A stretch of DNA of 64,000 nt, taken from contig JAQFVV010006197.1 in the NCBI GenBank assembly GCA_028023455.1, positions 13,265,254 to 13,329,253 on the forward strand. The letters are read 5' to 3'. The notes beneath the pieces are model-generated. The model did not search any database, was not told where the DNA came from, and was given only the letters and a program-made list of their open reading frames with translations. Each line of letters begins with the position of its first letter. Position 1 is the first letter of the stretch. Position numbers and translations under genes: made by a program. Source of the DNA: Epiperipatus broadwayi (taxonomy: Eukaryota > Onychophora > Udeonychophora > Euonychophora > Peripatidae). Below are positions 56,795 through 64,000 of the stretch, piece after piece.

Positions 56795-58260
56795 CCTCAT
56801 AATCATCATTTTCAACCATTATCAATCCACTGTAGAATCTTTCCAAGTTCAATCCATCTTCTCCAGTCTCTTATTCCATCCATCCATCTCAAATGTGGTC
56901 GATTTCTAGGTCTTTTATAATCTCATGGAATCCAGTTTAAGATTTCAACTGCCCATCTATTATCATCTCTTCTAGCACTATGTCCACCCCAATTTCACTT
57001 CAGTCTCTTAATTTTTTCAATGATGTCAGTAACACCTGTTTGTTCTCTCACCAATGTATTTCATTTTCAATCTCTTCTTGTTATTCCTAACATGAATCTC
57101 TCCATGCACCTTAGAGTGGTTTGAAGTCTCTGTATTCCTCTTTTATTAAGCATCCAAGTCTAAGATCTGTAACTAAGAAATATTAACACATTTATTAAAA
57201 ACCTTTCCTTTTAATCACGAAAGCATATTTCCTTTTAATATTAAGTTATTTCTAGCAAAAGCAATCCAACCAAGTTTAATAATACTATGATTAATTTCAT
57301 CCATTATGTTTCCATATGTGGAAATAATATGACCAAGATATTTGTAGCTGTTAATTTCTAACTCAACATTATTAATCTTTATTTTCTTTTTTGAGGAAAT
57401 CCATTGAACGTTACTTTAGTCTTTTTAACATTTATTTTTAATTCTACTTTCTTACTTTCATCTGATAATTCTTGCAACATTTCCTGAAGCTCTAAATCAT
57501 TATTTGCAAAAATAACTATATCATCTGCAAAATCTAGATAACTTAAATGATCTCCATTTATTTTTATTTTCTTAGCTTCCCATTTTAATCCATAAAATAC
57601 TTTTAGCAAAACTGCTGAAAAAAGTTTTGGAAAAATGGGATCACCTTGTCTTAAACCTTCTCAATGTTAATCTTTTTAACATCATTATGGAATCTAATTG
57701 TTGCTGTTGCATTTTTAAAAACATTCTTCAAAATATGAGAGTATTCTGGATCTACAACTTGATAATATGCTTTAATCACTGAAGAAACGCTTATAGAATC
57801 AAATGTTTTTTCATATGCTATAATTCCAAAACATAATGGCAATTCATATTCATTAGTCCTTTCTATAACTTCTCTCAATACTTTGATATGATCTGCACTA
57901 AACTCACTTTTAAATCCAGATTGTTCTTTTGATTGGTTGAGATCCAAAGTTAATTGTAAACGAGTTGTAATTATTTTTAAAAATTTTGTACAGAACTAAT
58001 AGATCTGTAATTTTGATATCTTCTTAATCAGTTTTTTAAATATTAATATTAACACTGCATTGTTCCAACCATATGGTATATCTTTATTATTTAGGCAATT
58101 GGTATATAACTTTGCCAAAAAAATTTCAATTTCTTCACCAGCTTCTTTTAAGATATCAATTATAATTCTATCATTACCTGGAGCTTTCCCCTTGTTCATA
58201 AATTTGATTACATATCTAATTTCTTCATTTCAAATCCTGGCCAATTCAGAAGATATAGTA
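56795..58260 (-). pseudogene. RTE reverse transcriptase and C-terminal fragment (copy C)
   Basis: Open pieces at 57996-58199 ([20 protein letters not shown]), 57651-57947 (EQSGFKSEFSADHIKVLREV) and 57379-57609 (LDFADDIVIFANNDLELQEM, with the FADD active site) follow copy A in order. The sequence of about 56800-57130 corresponds to the WAGHIARR tail but is not open. Frameshifts separate each piece. Confidence 0.75.
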
Positions 58261-58836
58261 GTCACATGAGTTACTTTTCAGTAATAGTGGAGAGTGCACT
58301 CTAAATTAGTATTTTAATTTTCTTTGTTTTTTTATTGCTATATAATTCTTGATAGAACTCTTCTATAAATTATCATGATGTCATCTTTTTAGTAATAGTT
58401 CCATCTTTTTTTCTTATTGCAAAAACAAGTTTCCAACCAATATGAAAATGTTGTTTTACACTCTTAAGACTTTTATTCTTTTCTATAACTTTCCTTACTT
58501 GTTCACAATTATACTTCCTTATATTATTATCAACTCTTTTTCACACCATTTTACAAAATTTGAGATATTCAATCCTTCATAATGCATCATTTTTATATAG
58601 TTTCATATTCCTTTTTTTCTTCATAAATTGTCATCTCAGTAAAAATTTTATTAGTAAATTGCTGCTTTTTTATACCAGCTATCTTTGTTACAGTTTTTAA
58701 AAGTGTATCAACTATCTTCCTATTGATTTTGTTCAAATCTGAATCATGTTCAAAATCTGTTAATATTAGAAAGCGTTTTGCAAGTTCTAATTTAAATTCA
58801 TTGGAATGTTTTTGAAGATTAGGAATATCAACTATG

Positions 58837-58977
58837 AATATTGTTTTTTAAACAAGGCAAAACTCTCCATACAGTAGTGCCACCCTATGCCAACCAGAGT
58901 AATTTTGCCTTGTTTATAAACAATTATGTGCTAGTATAAGAGATGCTGATCATGTGATGCTTAATATTGTTTTTTAA
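58837..58977. mobile_element. Fold-back repeat copy C with 15 bp target duplication
   Basis: The 111 bp insert 58852-58962 lies inside LINE copy C and is flanked by AATATTGTTTTTTAA at 58837-58851 and 58963-58977. It contains GGCAAAACTCTCCATACAGT, the ATGCCAACCAGAGTAA block, an inverted TTTTGCCTTGTTTA, and the tail TTATGTGCTAGTATAAGAGA...GTGATCATGTGATG. Most of the arms and the spacer are missing. The empty site is visible by comparison with copy A of the LINE, which proves insertion. Confidence 0.8.
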
Positions 58978-58979
58978 TA

Positions 58980-59572
58980 ATTTTTGTCTTTCTACTTTTG
59001 CATTAACATATATTAATCAACGATCACTTCTTGTGTTGAATTCAGTAAAAATATTGCAATCTTGAAATATATATTTCCTCTTAGTCAAAATGTAATCCAA
59101 TTCTGCAATATCTTCATTTGGATGCTGCCACATCGATTTCTGTTTAACACTTTTCTCAAAAAAAAACAAACAAATCCTACTATAGTTTTTTTTCCTGCAA
59201 AGTCCACAAGTCTATATTTTCTCTCATTTCTATTATCATAACTAAATTTACCTGCAGCATTTTCATCTTTCAATTATTTACTAATTCTAGCGTTAAATAA
59301 CAATTTTAAAATGTTGTTTCATCTGATCAAAAGTATTTTGTATACCCATATAAATATTTTCTACTTCTTTACCACAATGAGATCTTGTTGGAGCATAAAC
59401 ATGAATTATCTGCATTTGATAACTGCTATTAAATTGAATAACTTATGTTGCTACTCTGTCTAATACACCATTAATCTCCACAATGTTCTTCCACTTTTAA
59501 TTTACAATGAATCCTACTCCACTTGTATTTCCAATGTTTGTGCCTTTGTAGTATATATAATACATGTCCACA
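58980..59572 (-). pseudogene. RTE endonuclease fragment (copy C)
   Basis: The longest open piece is 59085-59273, with DENAAGKFSYDNRNERKYRL aligning with the GNFGYGNRNERGHRL block of copy A. The N-terminal third of the domain is missing through 5' truncation. Homology continues past the insert at 58852-58962 to about 58740. Multiple stops. Confidence 0.7.
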
Positions 59573-59590
59573 TTTTAAACCAAGATATAT

Positions 59591-60399
59591 ATATATAAAG
59601 GTTTTAAAAATATATATCTTATATTTATGTTTGTTAACGCATTATAATTTCTAATCATAAAATCATTACTATATGTAAATAATGTATTATTTAAAACTCA
59701 CATTTATATATGTGTATACTTGCGATTAAAGTGAATCCTATTGCACTTTGCTTAAGCAAATAAAGAGACTAGTTATTTCAATAATATTTGATATTTGTTA
59801 TAAATTTTAATATCTGTACAGCTGTTTTACATACATACATAGTCTACATATACAGATTTTGCTTTTAGTACAAATACAACTTTCACTTAACTCGCATATA
59901 ATAAACTGCTCATATAAACCTAGTGAAAAAAAAAAAAATCATAGACCACTATACTATTCAATATTATAGCCAATGCATAAAATTCTCTGTTATAAAGCAC
60001 AAATCACATGGCACCTGACTCTCACTGCCAATAAAATCAGACCACCTGCTATTATTTATAGAATACTACCCAAACTTCTATGCCAGCTCGTTTGTGGCAA
60101 TTGTTTAGTTTGATGAACCATGCATCTGAAAATCTTGCAAGTGCTTAATTTATCTATGTCTTTGTCTGTTGATCTGGTTATTGGACTTTCTGTAGATCAG
60201 CTCTCTAGATTATCTGTTAATCTGATAATTATTAATTAACTGTGTGGAATGTCTACTTAATCTCAGCTGGCTTCTATGTAGATGATTCTGGTGTCTCAGC
60301 AATAAATATATAATTATTACTCTCTATGTTTCTAAACTAATTTTTCCATAAATATATTTTTACATGATCTTACACCTTGATTCATACTGGGTTTTATTT
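59591..60399. other. Unannotated stretch
   Basis: No gene or repeat family recognised. Confidence 0.45.
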
Positions 60400-62200
60400 C
60401 AATATTCTGACTTTCCATCCTTGGATAATTCTGTATAGAATTTTTTAGGTTGTAAATGTTGAATGTTGCACTAAAAATATTCATATATTGTAAGTGCTCT
60501 AATTTACACCTGTCTTCTTAGCAAGAAGTTTCTTCACTCTTATATTACTTATTTAGCCTAACCATCACAAAAATCTCCGATTTCAGCTGACATGAAAAAT
60601 GTGCTATTACTGGATATAATTATCTGGGTTACTCCAAGCATAGCCCCCAGTTTTATCAGAGCTTCTATAGCTTAGATATCTTTGTCATCTCTAACCATTT
60701 GTATGCATTTTCATATCCACTAGTTTAAGGTTATCTGAGTGAAAGAAATCTCAAAACTGAATGTAAGCTTATGGTGGAAATAATGACATATAACTCCCCA
60801 AAAAAATAAATTTGTTAACCAAAGTTAAATTTTACTGGCCCAGAATACATTGTGCAATAGTTGTTCATAACTGCTAGGCTATCCAGACTTTATTCATTTT
60901 ATGTATTCCTGGTCCTCTTTGTCCATTCTCACATCACTAAAGTTTTTTTTTATTACTATCTATCACTTTTATAATATTTAATTTTTTCTCTTTCGAAATC
61001 TTATTTTTCTTATTTCATAGGCAAGCGACTAGAGTATATCTGTATGAGGAATGTCTTTAACCAGTCTATATTTTAATTCAAAATTATATGCAGAAAGGAA
61101 GTTGAATCAAAGCAACATCATTCCTTGCAATACCTGTTATGGTAATTTCTTTTCAACTGCAAGGATTCCTACCATTCATTTCTATAATTATTATAAATCT
61201 TCATCTACAGCAGAAGTCTGACATTTTTTGATATCTGATACAATAGCTAGGGTCTGTTTATTTAATCTGAGTGTAATATGTTGGCCTTTTCTTAGTATCC
61301 ATGAGGAAATTCCACAAATTTTTCTGAATCATCTTACTTGCTATGAATACATAAATGCTCTTGTTCTATGTATTACATATTACTATGAGGGCTTTGTCAA
61401 TATCATAGTTATCTGATCTACCTTTTATATAGTAGACTGATTTTTAATTATTTAATTTCTTGAGAGTATCCATCTACCTTGCCTGCTTGTTTAATGTGTC
61501 CTGATAATTCAGTTCAACTATGAATTAACCTAATCAGGCTCAATAAATATTGTAACTCTTGCATTTTTCAGGCATCTTAACTTCTAGGATTGCTTTAACT
61601 TTAGTTTTAATTAAATAAATTCTAACATTTATCTTGAAACTAAGAATTTAATTTCCCTAATCTCAAATTCATCTTTGATTTTTTTAAAAAGCCTTTCTTT
61701 TTTAATCTGTAGGTTTTTTAATGATTTAGCCATTAAACGATATTATTTAACTAAGACAGAGCACCGATATCAAATGGTAATTGACTCACTGAATTATGAT
61801 GAACAAAACATATTCCTTAAGCCAAATTCTTTATATTGAATAAGGCCTTGCGAGTCATTATAGACAATAACTTTACAGTCTTGCTGTCTACAAGAATTTT
61901 CAAGATAAGCATTTTTCCAAATCAATCTTAGTAAAGATTTCCCTCTTAGCATAGATGGGAGTGTACAGTTGTCAAATCTTTGCATATTTTAATCTTGCTA
62001 TATCCTCTTAATTGTGGGATAAATAGGATGGCCCAGGTTATACTATATCTTCGACTTAGAATCAATATATTTCTTTTTTCTAATGTAAGTCATAGGTTGA
62101 ATGGAAACAGTTTAATCTAGCATCTGATTGACTGTATTTGCTTATTTATGTGAGACACGTAAGTGACTTTTTGTAGAATCTTAGCTTTATGTCAAAAAAC
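60400..62200 (-). pseudogene. Second decayed Ty3/gypsy pol
   Basis: On the minus strand, 61794-61985 encodes LPSMLRGKSLLRL, WKNAYLE and DSQGLIQYKEFGL, matching the motif A region of gypsy reverse transcriptase (the catalytic aspartate before LKNAYL has been lost). Downstream, around 60680-60520, a stretch with LIKLGAMLGVTQIIISSNST then FFMSAEIGDF resembles the second aspartate region of integrase. RNase H lies between but is too decayed to mark. Sequence upstream (62200-63400) may hold the gag part but shows no secure motif. It is distinct from the fossil at 560-3480. Confidence 0.5.
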
Positions 62201-64000
62201 TCACAAAATCTTGCTATATTTATTACATGTTTTGTCTGATTGGTACTTATATAGTGTACTCTAATTCTTAAAATCAGTCTCCATCTATAGATTGCTATGA
62301 GATGAGCCAAAATTATTAAAGATTAAATTTTGTTAAACTTATCTCTAGATATATTGTCAACAATTTTCTTTAGTAATGTTACTGTATTATTGGGCCATTT
62401 TTAGTATGACATTTTATTTTATTTTTCACTTCAAATTTTTTTTGAAATTATGGACTCTGCTCCAAATCTATGAGAGTTATTAATAAAAAATTTTGTTTCT
62501 ATTATTTTTCTATAATAATCTTTAGATTCTTTATTTCTTGCTTATCATTGGTGAGCTCTATATCTATTTCCTAACTTACAACGAAATGCCCTAATTTATT
62601 AAAGAAAAACCTGTAAGTTTCATTTGCGATAAAACATTTCTGAGTTGCGATTTCCCTCATAGTGGTGATATTTTTTAATATAAATTTCATCACAGCAAAT
62701 CCTTGTAATTTGATTTAAGCTTGTTCCCAATCTTAAATGTTTTGTCTGCAAAATTACTAAACCACAAATATTAGCTAGAATTTGGTCAGAAATATTGCTT
62801 TTTTTTGTATGTGTGTTCCTGACAAATATGTTAGATTGAATTGGTCTTGGGGCAAAAATATTTTTTTCAAAGGCAAGCTCAATAAGTACATCACTGTGGC
62901 TTGAATATATACACTGATTATTATTACCAAATAGCATTTAGGAAAAACTTTATATAGTTCATATTTTGTGTATACCATTCTAGTGATATGATATTTCTCA
63001 AATAAGCCTACTTTTCATTATTTTCTTTTTCCAATAAAAGTTGTTGCATTTTGTTAACTAAAAGAAAAGGGATGATTATATCTACTTTTATATTTATTAT
63101 AGATTCTAATATCTTTCAGGCTATTTTACTTAAATATTCTTCAACTACAGAATTTACTTTATGGTGATTATAACTTATACATGTACACATTAATCTGAGA
63201 CAGAAGAGAATGAAGCATATTGCCTACCAACTCTACAAACTTAGCCCATAGTTATCTGCTTATTATGATGGAAACGAAAAAGATCACATATTATCGATCT
63301 AAACAAAGCTAAAGCTAGTGCATCAACTGCACTGGCATTTATTCCTTGCTTGTCACTTATTGTTTGGATAATTTCATCTAATGTTATAATAGTTTGTTTA
63401 TGGCCACAGTTTATAGATCCCTGGTATAATTCATTTCAGTTGAAATGTATTGCAATAATAATTTTGTAACATTTTCAGAGTCTTTCATTTAATAAATAGC
63501 ATGAGGGTATGTAATTGCTGTTTGAGAAATATATATGACCTATTACATCAATAAACAAAGATAATGTACTGTGGTTAAAGAACTCCATGAGCTGATAAAG
63601 GTAATTAGATACATTTTTAAACTTTTGTATAAAAATTAAGAAATATATCTTTGGTTAAGAAAGTACTATAATTTTTTAACAATAAATCTGGAAAAATAAG
63701 AATGAAGCACAAAAATTCAATAATAAAGATTTTAGTTTCAGATAAATTTATTCTTCAGATGGCAGATTCCTTCAGCATCATCACTCACAATTCAGAAGCT
63801 AGTAACATTTTATTTATATAAGATAAATAACAATTATCTTGAAAGTAAGAAGTCATACACCCATTTATTTAATGTGCAGGTTTTTTTTTTTTTAGAAATA
63901 GGATCACATAAAAATGTTATTTCTGTTTAAATAAAAATATTAATTATTCCTATTTTTATATAAATCTATTAATTGTATAAGAGGGGATATCCAAAACTAA
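62201..64000. other. Unassigned stretch, possibly upstream part of the gypsy relic
   Basis: A 105-codon minus-strand frame at 62620-62937 lacks recognisable motifs. A minus-strand segment near 63300-63440 with ISDKQGINASAVDALALALF has protein-like composition but no identified family. Confidence 0.35.

Larger units (their letters stand above)
56779..59590 (-). mobile_element. RTE LINE copy C, 5'-truncated, with target duplication
   Basis: A minus-strand copy of the LINE at 12780-16310 spanning about 56795-59573. It is flanked by TTTAACCAAGATATAT (56779-56794) and TTTAAACCAAGATATAT (59574-59590), a 16-17 bp target duplication. It starts within the endonuclease (region coding KSGHILYY in copy A) and ends just after the C-terminal stop. 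Frames are broken in many places. The fold-back repeat copy C is inserted in it at 58852-58962. Confidence 0.8.

Noticed and set aside
1-64000. CRISPR arrays, operons or riboswitches
   Set aside because: The genome is eukaryotic; no array of short identical repeats with unique spacers and no bacterial gene organisation was found.

Overview
The window is AT-rich DNA from an invertebrate animal nuclear genome. I cannot place the lineage: an arthropod or mollusc is plausible, but nothing here decides it. Evidence for a eukaryotic genome is spliced exons with canonical splice sites, RTE-clade LINEs, Ty3/gypsy LTR elements, tRNA-derived SINEs with oligo(A) tails, and a 500-base N gap at 34763-35262. 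There is no bacterial-style gene organisation.

Most of the sequence is transposon-derived, in layers of different age. (1) 560-3480 is a decayed Ty3/gypsy element on the minus strand; another decayed one lies at about 60400-62200, also minus. (2) Three RTE-clade LINE copies are present: a nearly full-length copy on the plus strand (about 12780-16310), a gutted copy split by an LTR (18920-20207 and 22335-22615), and a 5'-truncated minus-strand copy (56795-59573) flanked by a 16-17 bp target duplication. A fourth, unrelated non-LTR reverse transcriptase relic lies at 42120-43280. (3) A young Ty3/gypsy element with unusually long (1944 bp) LTRs occupies 27777-34762. Its 3' LTR runs into the gap, its LTRs are about 99% identical over the visible overlap, and its gag-pol frame is broken at a few points. 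(4) Three about 2 kb solo-LTR-like elements (20448-22305, 38428-40418, 43461-45565) share TGTAAC...GTTACA-type ends, a structured leader and AT-repeat target sites.

The most unusual content is a dispersed fold-back repeat family (8950-9421, 9808-10058, 58852-58962, remnant at 167-198) with 12-15 bp target duplications. In the largest copy the inverted arms end exactly at the predicted cleavage site of a hammerhead ribozyme (9061-9103, minus). A second hammerhead with one core substitution (35818-35864, plus) sits inside a larger fold-back/direct-repeat structure beside the gap. Two more decayed hammerhead-like sequences lie at 7945-7995 and 54022-54080. This organisation resembles Penelope-like retroelements, but no reverse transcriptase of that family was found here.

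Host-gene content is small. Two minus-strand exons with perfect splice sites and compatible phases (54279-54438 and 36445-36543) suggest that much of the window is intron of an unidentified cysteine- and lysine-rich protein gene. A less certain exon lies near 9440-9570. Two TATA-containing candidate promoters (25011 and 45935) precede GC-richer, transcript-like sequence. A tandem array of about 75 bp units at 27329-27655 carries five motifs close to the CTCF consensus, directly upstream of the young gypsy element.
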